Assembly (NCBI GenBank): GCA_003669575.1
Contig: QWOR01000124.1
Coordinates: 1-11,482, forward strand
Reading direction: 5' to 3'
Source: Planctomycetota bacterium
Lineage (GTDB): Bacteria; Planctomycetota; Planctomycetia; Planctomycetales; Planctomycetaceae
DNA: 11,482 nt
Below the pieces are notes generated by a model that worked only from the letters and a program-made list of their open reading frames with translations, had not been told where the DNA came from and ran no database searches. Position 1 is the stretch's first letter; each line of letters starts with the position of its first letter. The position numbers and the translations under genes were made by a program. Below, one piece after another: positions 1 through 6,692 of the stretch.

Positions 1-527
1 CCTTGAACTCATTGGCGGTGATCTGCGGTCGGGCGTTCGTCGATCGCAAGAAGCCGATCAACATGTCAGAGCTGACGAATCGGATCATCGAGATCTCGAA
101 AGAGTCGGAGACACTCTTCCGGCACCAGGCGGCTTTCATCCTGGGGACGCTCTCGACGCCTGAAGCCATCGACCGGCTGACAGCCATGCTCGAAGACGGC
201 GATCAAATGGCTCGGGTCAACGCAGTTGTCGGGCTGGCGAGACAGAATTCGACAGCAGGCATTCCGATGTTAGAGAAACTGTTTGGGGAAGCTGCGTCCT
301 GGAAGCTGGATCCCTCGGCGGTCAAGAACGACGAGCAGGCGACTCAGCATTTTGAACGGGTCATGCTGGTGACCAACGGAATGCTGGCCGTGCAGAATCT
401 GTCCCCCCAACTCGACACCGAGACGAAGAAAAGACTGTTAGAACTGATTTCCCAGTGTGCCGATCAAGCGGTCGATATCGCCGTACAGAAACAGTGGGTT
501 GCCACGAAGGCCGCATTGAGCCAGTAA
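1..527 (+). CDS. HEAT-repeat protein, C-terminal part (5' end outside window)
   Basis: The reading frame is open from the left edge and ends in TAA at 525-527, so this is the last ~174 residues of a longer protein. Counting from the codon at position 3, residues about 37-95 form amphipathic helix pairs with the Ala/Leu spacing of HEAT repeats (RHQAAFILGTL, then RVNAVVGLARQ). Such repeats usually form a scaffold that binds protein partners, and no catalytic motif is visible. The tail after residue 120 is also helical and less repetitive. An ATG at 63-65 exists, but the preceding residues look coding, so I treat the gene as truncated by the window. It converges on ribD with only 4 bp between stop codons, so the two transcripts must overlap or terminate inside each other. 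The molecular role is unknown. Confidence 0.75.
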   Translation, partial: LNSLAVICGRAFVDRKKPINMSELTNRIIEISKESETLFRHQAAFILGTLSTPEAIDRLTAMLEDGDQMARVNAVVGLARQNSTAGIPMLEKLFGEAASWKLDPSAVKNDEQATQHFERVMLVTNGMLAVQNLSPQLDTETKKRLLELISQCADQAVDIAVQKQWVATKAALSQ

Positions 528-531
528 TAGC

Positions 532-1647
532 CTAACTTGTGGGCCAGTCGCCGTGGAGATAGACGTTGTCTCCCAGTGTGGTGACCTGCAGATTGAGGAG
601 AGAATGGGCCTCTGCCATCTGCGCGACTCCTTTTCCGCCAATGGGGGACAAGGCGGCCTGGCCCCCAATGATGCGTGGGGCGATGTAGACATGACACTCG
701 TTGACGATCCCTGCGTCGAATGCGGCTCCGAGGACGCCGGCCCCCCCTTCGATCATGACGTGCGTCATCTTGCGCTTTCCCAGCTCGACGCACAGCTGTC
801 GCAAAGACGGGCGATCGGGATCCCCTGATTCCCCAGCGAGTTGCAGGACCTCAACACCAGCTGACTTCAGAGCAGCGATACGATGGGGCTGAGCGGACTG
901 TGATGCGACGATCAGAACGGGAAACTCTTGCGCGGTTTGGACTAACCGAGAGGACAGCGGAGTTCTGACCTGGGAATCAAGAACGATTCGAGTAGCCACT
1001 CGCGGGCCAGTCGGACGCGCTGTCAATTGGGGATCGTCAGCCAGGACCGTGGACACTCCCACAATGATGGCATCACACCGTCCACGCAGTTCATGCGCCT
1101 GTGCTCGAGAGTGTTCGTTCGTGATCCACTTCGAGTCACCCGTACGAGTGGCAATCCGTCCATCGAGAGACATCGCCCATTTGGCATGCACCCAGGGGAG
1201 CCCGTCCAGTATCAGGCGGCGAAACGGGGCGATCAGGCGTTGGGCCTCAGCCTCACAGACTCTCGATGTCACGGTGACTCCCGCCTCTCTGAGCAGTGCG
1301 ATTCCACGACCGTTCACATGCGGGGCTGGATCACCGGTGCCGATGACCACATTTCGAATCCCGGCGGCAATCACTGCCGGTGCGCAAGGGGGAGTCTTCC
1401 CCTGGTGCGAACACGGCTCCAGTGTGCAATAGAGGGTCGCACCACGTGTTCGCTCGCCTGCGGATGCGATGGCGTGAATTTCCGCGTGCGGACCTCCGAA
1501 CTTCTGGTGCCACCCCTCGCTGATGAGCCGCAATTGGTCGTCGACGATCACCGCACCCACTGGCGGGTTGGGTTCCACAGCTCCGCTCCCGCGATGAGCG
1601 AGCTGGATCGCGTGACGCATGACAGACTCGGGGGAGTCGAACCGCAT
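532..1647 (-). CDS. ribD: Bifunctional riboflavin biosynthesis protein RibD (pyrimidine deaminase / uracil reductase)
   Basis: RibD carries out two consecutive cytoplasmic steps of riboflavin synthesis: deamination of the diaminopyrimidinone phosphoribosyl intermediate, then NADPH-dependent reduction of its ribose. The 371-aa length is normal. The N-terminal zinc deaminase domain (about 1-145) has PNPPVGAVIV (26-35), the HAE motif (H54, E56) and the Zn cysteines in PCSHQGKTPPC (C79, C88). The C-terminal reductase domain (about 150-365) has KWAMSLDGRIA (156-166), the ADDP segment (203-206), MIEGGAGVLG (298-307) and a GG-rich C-terminal motif near 328-342. The ATG at 1645-1647 fits the usual domain start, although I see no good Shine-Dalgarno upstream. 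No other rib gene is adjacent, so it appears to stand alone. All catalytic residues I can place are present. Confidence 0.96.
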   Translation of the reverse strand: MRFDSPESVMRHAIQLAHRGSGAVEPNPPVGAVIVDDQLRLISEGWHQKFGGPHAEIHAIASAGERTRGATLYCTLEPCSHQGKTPPCAPAVIAAGIRNVVIGTGDPAPHVNGRGIALLREAGVTVTSRVCEAEAQRLIAPFRRLILDGLPWVHAKWAMSLDGRIATRTGDSKWITNEHSRAQAHELRGRCDAIIVGVSTVLADDPQLTARPTGPRVATRIVLDSQVRTPLSSRLVQTAQEFPVLIVASQSAQPHRIAALKSAGVEVLQLAGESGDPDRPSLRQLCVELGKRKMTHVMIEGGAGVLGAAFDAGIVNECHVYIAPRIIGGQAALSPIGGKGVAQMAEAHSLLNLQVTTLGDNVYLHGDWPTS

Positions 1648-1822
1648 TCAAAACCGTCACAATCGTTACAGGTTCGTAAGACCAGCAGAAGCTGCCGAAA
1701 GGGTGGGCCGCAAACTCAACGCATCTTAACTGACCCGAACTGCAATTGCTTCGATCGATATTCGTGGCACAAGTGTCAAATCAAGACTTCTGAGAACAGA
1801 CCGGAAAATCGATACATCTTAT

Positions 1823-1850
1823 GGCAGATCTTGGTGGTTGTCGATCTGCC
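1823..1850 (+). other. Perfect 8-bp inverted repeat, first of two leader hairpins
   Basis: GGCAGATC at 1823-1830 and GATCTGCC at 1843-1850 are exact reverse complements around a 12-nt loop. It lies 57 bp upstream of the lipoprotein start and directly abuts the next hairpin (1851-1870). No T-run follows, so it is not a canonical terminator. It could be a leader-RNA stem or a DNA operator; neither can be decided from the sequence. Confidence 0.6.
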
Positions 1851-1870
1851 GGATGACTTGAGTGTCATCC
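1851..1870 (+). other. Perfect 7-bp inverted repeat, second leader hairpin
   Basis: GGATGAC at 1851-1857 and GTCATCC at 1864-1870 pair perfectly around a 6-nt loop (TTGAGT). The stem begins at the base after the first hairpin, so the two could stack coaxially in RNA. It ends 37 nt before the lipoprotein ATG, leaving the likely ribosome-binding site (GTGAGGG, about 1897-1903) free. Confidence 0.6.
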
Positions 1871-1907
1871 AGTTGGAACAAGACGTTTCTCGCAAAGTGA
1901 GGGTCCG

Positions 1908-2615
1908 ATGCTGCGGTCCTTCGGAAAAAAGTTTGTCGTCGCACTCGCAGTCGCGGCGTCAGGATGCCAATCAACCGGCCACTTCTACGACGTCTTTGAC
2001 GATTGTTTTTCCGGTTGTCACGACCACATGGAAGCCAAATGTGCGTGGCATCGGGTCAGCAGTTGCTTTCGAGAAGTGGAAAATTACCACGACTTTCGAG
2101 ATGGATTCATCGCTGGTTATATCCATGTGATGAACGGCGGAGGCTGCTGTCGTCCGACGTTGCCGCCGCGAAAGTACTGGAGTCTCTGTAACCGTGGTCC
2201 TGACACGAACTGCCGGGTGATCTCCTGGTACAACGGTTGGGATGCTGGTGTTGCTCAGGCCCACCAGGACGGTATTGGTGGAAGCCCGATCGTGACGGCA
2301 CAGGAAATCTACCACACCAATAATCCTTACCCGATTGAGCTGCCCGAAGACTTGCGCCGGCCGGTTTCCAGTGGGCAAGCCCCAGTGGATGGTGAGCCGG
2401 TGCAGCCAGAAAGCGACGGAGTACAGCCCGATGAAGGGGACCTTGCTCCAATTCCACAAGACTTCGCGCCTCCAGCGGAACAGTACAACCCCCCTGCGAA
2501 TCCTGCCGCCGCGACTGAAGCGGTGTTAAAGATTCAAAATGTTGAGGGAACTGTCTCTGTTGAAGAGACTCTGACGCCGCCAGCCCCGCCTCGGTTGGAA
2601 GTGCCGGTTCAATGA
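1908..2615 (+). CDS. Cys-rich lipoprotein of planctomycete type, paired with polysaccharide export gene
   Basis: This 235-aa protein begins with a short basic and hydrophobic signal (residues 1-16) and a lipobox ASGC with the lipidated cysteine at C20. With Q at +2, outer-membrane sorting is plausible. The globular core (about 45-125) is rich in Cys and aromatics: C33, C37, C45, C53, C80, C81, C94 and C102, with FRDGFIAGYIHV (63-74), LPPRKYW (85-91) and WYNGWDAGVAQA (107-118). From memory, small planctomycete lipoproteins with a DGF..GY, LPP..YW and GW..G pattern occur beside export genes; I cannot verify this here. The tail (about 150-235) is Pro/Glu-rich and probably disordered. GTGAGGG a few bases upstream serves as ribosome-binding site. 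The stop codon lies within the ATGA overlap at 2612-2615, pointing to co-transcription with the export lipoprotein. Biochemical function is unknown; a periplasmic or outer-membrane accessory role is inferred from context. Confidence 0.85.
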   Translation: MLRSFGKKFVVALAVAASGCQSTGHFYDVFDDCFSGCHDHMEAKCAWHRVSSCFREVENYHDFRDGFIAGYIHVMNGGGCCRPTLPPRKYWSLCNRGPDTNCRVISWYNGWDAGVAQAHQDGIGGSPIVTAQEIYHTNNPYPIELPEDLRRPVSSGQAPVDGEPVQPESDGVQPDEGDLAPIPQDFAPPAEQYNPPANPAAATEAVLKIQNVEGTVSVEETLTPPAPPRLEVPVQ

Positions 2616-2659
2616 TTTTTTCCTCCTTCAAACACCACTTGCTGGCCTCGGTTGATCGC

Positions 2660-2663
2660 GGAG
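2660..2663 (+). promoter_or_regulatory. Shine-Dalgarno GGAG that sets the export-lipoprotein start
   Basis: GGAG lies 8 nt before the ATG at 2672. That start places a clean lipoprotein signal peptide at the N-terminus. The competing ATG at 2612 would add 20 mostly polar residues in front of it. Confidence 0.6.
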
Positions 2664-2671
2664 CAATACAC

Positions 2672-3952
2672 ATGCGATGCCTCAAATCTCTCGGTCTGGT
2701 TCTTCTCGGAACGGCAGTGTCCGCGTTCTCGGGATGTTCAAGCCTGATGCTCTCCTTCAGCGGTCCTGAATCTGTTCCTGCGAGGAGTGTGCCAGGGATC
2801 GTCCTGACTCGCCCACGCTCGGACATGCAGGAAATCTCGCTGTCCCGGTTGCGGCAGACTCCGCCCGATCATCATCAACTCGGCCCCAATGACATTCTTG
2901 GTGTCTACATCGAGAACGTCCTCGGGAAGACCGGGGAGCCACCTCCAGTCAACTTCCCAGAAGACGGTGAGCGCGATCCATCGATTGGATTCCCCATCCC
3001 GGTTCGCGAGGACGGATCCATTGCTCTGCCGCTGATCCCACCGATGAAGGTGGAAGGCCTGACGATTGAGCAGGTGACCAACCTCGTTCGCAAGGCCTAC
3101 ACCCAAGATCAGAAGCTTTTGCCGTCCGGTAAGGACCGCATTATCGTGACACTGATCAAGCGTCGTACTTACCAGGTCCTGGTGGTCCGTGAAGAGTCCG
3201 GTGCCAAGGACGGGGTCACCAAGCGTGGTGATGGTGCCATGATTGACCTGCCCGTCTATGAGAATGACTTGCTGCATGCCTTAAACGCGACGGGCGGATT
3301 GCCCGGGACCGATGCCAAGAACGAAGTCCTGATCATTCGTGATGACGGCAAGCGTGGGGCTCGCTACGACCAGTTCGTTAGCCAGGTCAAAATGTCCAAG
3401 ATGCCTTGCCAGGCACCTCCGATTATTCCAGATGCCCCAAACGTTATCCGCATCCCACTGCGATTCCACCCCGATCAGCCACCGACATTCACGGAACAGG
3501 ACATCATCCTCAACAAGGGAGACATCGTGATGATCCAGTCTCGTGAGAGTGAGAAGTTCTACACCGGTGGTGTTCTGGGTGGAGGCGAACATCTGATTCC
3601 CCGCGATTATGACCTGGATGTCCTCGGGGCAATCGCTATGGCTGGTGGGCCGGTTGGCTCCGCAGGGAATGTATTCTCGTCGTCTCAGCGACGTGGCATG
3701 GGTGGAGGTGGGGGTGGAAGTGGTGCTCGCACTGGTCCAGTGCCGCCGTCGCAGGCCATCGTGATTCGTAAGCTGCCTGATGGAAGCCAGATCCCGATCA
3801 AGATTGACCTGAATCGTGCTCTGACTGACTCCAGTGAACGGATTCTGATCCAGCCGGATGACATCGTGATGGTGCGATACACCTGTGCTGAGGAAGTCAT
3901 CAACACAGCACTCAGTCTGCTCCAGATCAACATCCTGACGGGATTCCGCTAA
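2672..3952 (+). CDS. Wza-like polysaccharide export lipoprotein with SLBB domains
   Basis: This 426-aa protein is an outer-membrane polysaccharide export family member, whose relatives form the ring that passes capsule or exopolysaccharide out of the cell. Residues 1-21 are a signal peptide with a lipobox FSGC (C22). Residues about 68-163 match the poly-export domain (HQLGPNDILGVYI at the start, PVREDGSIALPLI at 110-122). A first SLBB-like beta-grasp segment follows at about 167-230, and a second at about 295-400 (FYTGGVLGGGEHLIPRDYDL). The second is interrupted by a Gly-rich loop (342-351) and ends in ERILIQPDDIVMV. The C-terminal segment (407-426) is amphipathic and may be the membrane-spanning helix seen in Wza. 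The ATG at 2612, in an ATGA overlap with the upstream lipoprotein, is an alternative start. No Wzc, glycosyltransferase or Wzy homologue is in the window. Confidence 0.88.
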   Translation: MRCLKSLGLVLLGTAVSAFSGCSSLMLSFSGPESVPARSVPGIVLTRPRSDMQEISLSRLRQTPPDHHQLGPNDILGVYIENVLGKTGEPPPVNFPEDGERDPSIGFPIPVREDGSIALPLIPPMKVEGLTIEQVTNLVRKAYTQDQKLLPSGKDRIIVTLIKRRTYQVLVVREESGAKDGVTKRGDGAMIDLPVYENDLLHALNATGGLPGTDAKNEVLIIRDDGKRGARYDQFVSQVKMSKMPCQAPPIIPDAPNVIRIPLRFHPDQPPTFTEQDIILNKGDIVMIQSRESEKFYTGGVLGGGEHLIPRDYDLDVLGAIAMAGGPVGSAGNVFSSSQRRGMGGGGGGSGARTGPVPPSQAIVIRKLPDGSQIPIKIDLNRALTDSSERILIQPDDIVMVRYTCAEEVINTALSLLQINILTGFR

Positions 3953-3978
3953 AAGTTGTGAACAATTCGAGTTACCCG

Positions 3979-4016
3979 ACAGGGATCAGCTGCAAGGCTG
4001 GTCCCTGTTTGCGTTT
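3979..4016 (+). terminator. Intrinsic terminator after the export-lipoprotein gene
   Basis: A 13-bp stem runs from ACAGGGATCAGC at 3979-3990 to GCTGGTCCCTGT at 3997-4008, with two G-U pairs (including one closing the loop) and a GCAA tetraloop of the stable GNRA class. TTTGCGTTTT follows, an imperfect T tract. It starts 26 bp after the stop codon and separates the lipoprotein/export unit from thiL. Confidence 0.8.
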
Positions 4017-4116
4017 TGCTGGCTGTAATTTCGTTGTCTCGAATTTCACGGTTGCTGGTGCGACCCGAGAGTCATACTCTGAAGGTTCACAGCAATGCCG
4101 TTTCTCTGTCTTCGCT

Positions 4117-4120
4117 GGAG
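4117..4120 (+). promoter_or_regulatory. Shine-Dalgarno GGAG that sets the thiL start
   Basis: GGAG sits 6 nt before the ATG at 4127. The longer in-frame start at 4016 would begin in the T tract of the preceding terminator and add 37 residues that are absent from the normal ThiL fold. Confidence 0.7.
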
Positions 4121-4126
4121 CGACTC

Positions 4127-5065
4127 ATGTCTGGGCAAGTCGAATTCCTGCGTGGTGAATTTCAGTTGATCGATTGGGTCCGGCAGCGGTCGGCCTCGTA
4201 TCCGCAAGTGCCTGTTGGAATCGGTGATGACGCGGCATTGCTGAGCCCGACTTCCGGTGAGGAGGTCATTGTCACGACCGACATGCTGATGGACGGTCGG
4301 CACTTCATCGTGGGCCAGACTCCTCCAGAGTTGATCGGCCGTAAGTCACTCGCGGTGAATCTCAGCGATATCGCTGCGATGGGAGGGCGACCAATCGCTG
4401 CCTTTATCAGCTGGGCCCTGCCACGACATCAGGGGCGGGATCTGGCGGAGTCGCTTTTCACGGGAATGGCAGGGCTTGCACGTGAATTTGATGTGTCGAT
4501 CGCGGGCGGTGACACGAACAGCTGGGATGGTCCACTAGTGATCAATGTCACGGTGGTCGGGGAAACGATTGGACAGAGGCGAATCCTGCGGAGTGGAGCC
4601 CAGCCGGGTGACGTGATTTTTGTCACCGGGCCGCTCGGTGGCAGCTTGGCTGGAAGGCACCTGACCTTCACTCCGAGAATCAGCGAGGCCATCGATCTGG
4701 TCCAGCGTGTTCGACTGAACGCGATGCTCGATCTCAGCGACGGGGTCGCGTCCGACCTGCGACATATCCTGAATCAAAGTCGTGTCGGGGCGACACTCGA
4801 CGCCCGATCGATCCCGATTCACACGGATGTCGATCGGCATCTGCCACACAGGGAACAGTTGCGAAAAGCCCTCACCGATGGGGAGGACTTTGAGCTGTTA
4901 TTCACGGTCTCAGGCAGTGACGCGGAACAGCTGCTGGCGAATCCACCGCCGGGCTGGAAGCCAATTCAGATTGGTAACATTGACGGTGAGCTGGGTTGTC
5001 GAATCCGAACTGAGAAGGGGATTGAGCCCCTCCCGACCGGCGGCTGGGAACACCCACTCGACTGA
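4127..5065 (+). CDS. thiL: Thiamine-monophosphate kinase ThiL
   Basis: ThiL phosphorylates thiamine monophosphate with ATP to give thiamine diphosphate, the active cofactor, in the cytoplasm. The 312-aa length is typical. The AIR-synthase/ThiL fold motifs appear in order: EFQLIDWV at the N-terminus (11-18), VGIGDDAALL (30-39), the metal and nucleotide motif TTDMLMDGRHF (50-60), KSLAVNLSDIAAMGGRP (73-89), AGGDTNS (126-132), LDLSDGVASDL (201-211) and DGEDFELLF (251-259). The start at 4127 is supported by a well-placed GGAG and matches where ThiL normally begins. Other thi genes are absent, so it seems to stand alone, insulated upstream by the terminator at 3979-4016. It converges on the creatininase-family gene 45 bp away. 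Confidence 0.96.
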   Translation: MSGQVEFLRGEFQLIDWVRQRSASYPQVPVGIGDDAALLSPTSGEEVIVTTDMLMDGRHFIVGQTPPELIGRKSLAVNLSDIAAMGGRPIAAFISWALPRHQGRDLAESLFTGMAGLAREFDVSIAGGDTNSWDGPLVINVTVVGETIGQRRILRSGAQPGDVIFVTGPLGGSLAGRHLTFTPRISEAIDLVQRVRLNAMLDLSDGVASDLRHILNQSRVGATLDARSIPIHTDVDRHLPHREQLRKALTDGEDFELLFTVSGSDAEQLLANPPPGWKPIQIGNIDGELGCRIRTEKGIEPLPTGGWEHPLD

Positions 5066-5079
5066 GCAGGGGTTCCCAG
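5044..5079. terminator. Hairpin across the thiL stop codon, between convergent genes
   Basis: CTGGGAAC (5044-5051) and GTTCCCAG (5072-5079) are exact reverse complements. Inside, CCC (5053-5055) can pair with GGG (5069-5071) and CTC (5057-5059) with GAG (5064-5066), giving a long interrupted stem. The thiL stop (5063-5065) sits in the apical part. There is no T-run, so efficient intrinsic termination is uncertain, but the site between converging genes suits a two-way terminator or 3' end stabiliser. Confidence 0.4.
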
Positions 5080-5110
5080 GAGTCCGATCGATTCCAGCTC
5101 CGCGAGTGAA

Positions 5111-5869
5111 CTACTTCGCATCCCACGAGACGCCGTCCCAGCCGATGACCTGTTCCAGGAAGCCGCAGATCCCATTGGCGAATGTGGCAAACAGGACTTC
5201 TCCCTTTTCCTCAGTTGCCACTGCTGGCGTCCCAATATGACCGGGAGCTGTCCGGTCTTTGGTCGTCCAGCCTCGATAGGCCTTCCCGAATCCGTAGCTA
5301 TTGGGAATTGATGCGACTTTCGTGTGGTCGTGAACCAGCTTCGGGTTCAGCCGCAGGATCATCGAGGTCTCCCATTCGCAGGCGTGTCCCATTTCTTTTT
5401 GTACAAAGTCGTCGCGGCTGGTCTGCGGCTCTCCAAAATCCCAATAGGTTGCGAAGAGCAGCAACAGGTCCTTTTCATCCCGGTGATCCTGCCGCAGCTC
5501 GAACACAGCCTGACGACCGGGGATGTCGTTTCCGCCGTGGCCGTTGATGAAGACGATTCGCTTGAATCCATGTCGCAGGAAATTCTCTGCCAGAGCCTTC
5601 AGCAGGTCGAGATACAGACGTGGTGGGCTGGAGACCGTCCCCGGGAAATCGATGTGATGGTCCGAGTTGCCCAGCCACTGCAGCGGAGCAAACAGCACCC
5701 GATCTCCCAGGCGTGCGTCGGCCCGGCGCATGACTTCACCTAGCAGCATGCTGTCGGTGAAAACCGGCATGTGGTGGCCATGCTGCTCCAGGGCCGCGAC
5801 TGGAATGACGATCGGGATGTTGCGGGAGAGCGAGTCAACGGCCTTCCAGGTCATATCGGTCAATTGCAT
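5111..5869 (-). CDS. Creatininase-family amidohydrolase
   Basis: This 252-aa cytoplasmic metalloenzyme belongs to the creatininase family, which includes creatinine amidohydrolase, formamidopyrimidine amidohydrolases and the peptidase MftE. Family residues are visible: the first metal motif ALEQHGHHMPVFTDS (26-40) gives E28, H30 and D39 with the spacing of the creatininase ligands. VFINGHGGN (106-114) supplies H111, and GHACEWETS (161-169) supplies the later acidic ligand. The substrate cannot be read from sequence; the NGHGGN form differs from the NGHYEN-type segment I recall for true creatininases, so a creatinine substrate is not implied. AAGGA lies 7 nt before the ATG, supporting the start. 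The gene upstream on the same strand is 169 bp away across several palindromes, so co-transcription is doubtful. Confidence 0.88.
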   Translation of the reverse strand: MQLTDMTWKAVDSLSRNIPIVIPVAALEQHGHHMPVFTDSMLLGEVMRRADARLGDRVLFAPLQWLGNSDHHIDFPGTVSSPPRLYLDLLKALAENFLRHGFKRIVFINGHGGNDIPGRQAVFELRQDHRDEKDLLLLFATYWDFGEPQTSRDDFVQKEMGHACEWETSMILRLNPKLVHDHTKVASIPNSYGFGKAYRGWTTKDRTAPGHIGTPAVATEEKGEVLFATFANGICGFLEQVIGWDGVSWDAK

Positions 5870-5931
5870 CAGGCTATCCTTCGAGGGAGTAGTGTTCGAG
5901 GTGGGCGATCGGCGGCGAGGCAGGTTCGGCG

Positions 5932-5942
5932 CGACTCAGTCG
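5932..5942. repeat. 11-bp odd palindrome
   Basis: CGACT-C-AGTCG is perfectly symmetric around the central C. It lies between the creatininase-family gene and the palindrome at 5944-5967 and may be part of the same structured 3' region. Confidence 0.35.
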
Positions 5943-5943
5943 A

Positions 5944-5967
5944 CCTGCAATGTGAGCGCATTGCAGG
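5944..5967. repeat. Perfect 9-bp inverted repeat
   Basis: CCTGCAATG (5944-5952) and CATTGCAGG (5959-5967) are exact reverse complements around TGAGCG. It lies 72 bp downstream of the 217-aa gene on the minus strand and 75 bp upstream of the creatininase-family start. It could be a terminator without a T-run or a leader hairpin. Confidence 0.55.
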
Positions 5968-5984
5968 CAACGGCACTTCAGTAG

Positions 5985-6004
5985 GGCAGACATTCCTGTC
6001 TGTC
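5985..6004. repeat. Interspersed CAGACA/TGTCTG palindrome, copy A
   Basis: GGCAGACA (5985-5992) and TGTCTGTC (5997-6004) pair with one G-U around the loop TTCC. The same core and loop recur at 8050-8071, and on the other strand with one change at 8012-8033. It sits 35 bp beyond the stop codon of the 217-aa gene. Confidence 0.7.
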
Positions 6005-6038
6005 GTTCCTGGTGCTGAGGATCAGGCTCGGATCCAAC

Positions 6039-6692
6039 CTATACTGACCGGCGCGGCTGAGATTGCGGTAACCGCAACGTGATCAGAGCACGCGACAGCT
6101 CCGTCTGGGACAGGAGCCCCTGGGAGTTCTTCGCAAATTCTAGCGAAATATGCCAGCGAGAGAGCATGTCGAACATGACATCGCAGGCGGGTAGCGAGAT
6201 ACCAAACTTTTTCTTGACCTTCAGGGCCTCGTCCGGAGGCATGTCCTGGAACTGGCTGATCAGCAGGAAATCGCCTTCATTCGGCAAGTTCACGTGGAAT
6301 GCCTGGAGAGTATCGGCTAGGTGACGATCGAAATCGTGGAAAACCTCACGTGGCCCGCTCCGCATGTAACGACGAGCCGTCTGCGGATCGACCGAAATGA
6401 TCCGGGCAGCGGTCTCGCAGACGGCGTAGATGACACTCTCGTCAGCCAAGGTCGCCTGATGCCGGTCGACATCGATGTGCCGATTCCAGGTCTCCAGCAA
6501 AAAATCGAGCTGGACATGCGGCGGGACCGGACGCAGGAACGGGACCTCGGTCAGAAATCCAAAGCAGCGATCACCGGTCAGCCCGACCTGATCAGCGAGG
6601 GCAATCCGCTCCAGTGTGTCGAAAAACGCAATCCGAAACGCGATGTACGCGATATCGATTTGAGGAACATGGGTGTCGCACACGGTCAGCAT
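6039..6692 (-). CDS. Unrecognised conserved-looking protein, 217 aa
   Basis: I do not recognise this family. The frame has coding character: long amphipathic helices, no low complexity, and it ends in TAG at 6039-6041. Notable segments are VCDTHVPQIDIAYIAFRIAF (4-23), GFLTEVPFLRPVPPHVQLD (45-63), ATLADESVIYAVCETAARII (80-99), a mid-region with NEGDFLLISQF (138-148) and a Lys-rich turn (158-163). No signal peptide or membrane segment is apparent, so it is probably cytoplasmic. The start is uncertain: the ATG at 6690-6692 lacks a good Shine-Dalgarno; a TTG at 6726-6728 would add 12 residues, and a stop at 6759-6761 sets the limit. It is divergent from the RNA methyltransferase gene across a gap with operator-like symmetry. 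Confidence 0.65.
   Translation of the reverse strand: MLTVCDTHVPQIDIAYIAFRIAFFDTLERIALADQVGLTGDRCFGFLTEVPFLRPVPPHVQLDFLLETWNRHIDVDRHQATLADESVIYAVCETAARIISVDPQTARRYMRSGPREVFHDFDRHLADTLQAFHVNLPNEGDFLLISQFQDMPPDEALKVKKKFGISLPACDVMFDMLSRWHISLEFAKNSQGLLSQTELSRALITLRLPQSQPRRSV

Noticed and set aside
1340..1370. TTCGAATCCC resembling a tRNA T-loop segment
   Set aside because: It lies inside ribD, and no cloverleaf arms can be formed around it.
1765..1780. TGGCAC resembling the -24 box of a sigma-54 promoter upstream of the lipoprotein gene
   Set aside because: The required GC of the -12 box is missing at the correct spacing (TC is present), so it does not meet the consensus.
1027..2130. Long plus-strand open frame (367 codons) opposite ribD and running into the lipoprotein gene
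   Set aside because: It is antisense to a clearly recognised RibD over most of its length, overlaps a second real gene, and its translation is rich in Arg, Ser and His with no domain character.
4016..4126. 37-residue N-terminal extension of ThiL
   Set aside because: It would begin in the T tract of the upstream terminator, lacks a ribosome-binding site and matches nothing in the ThiL fold; the ATG at 4127 has a good GGAG.
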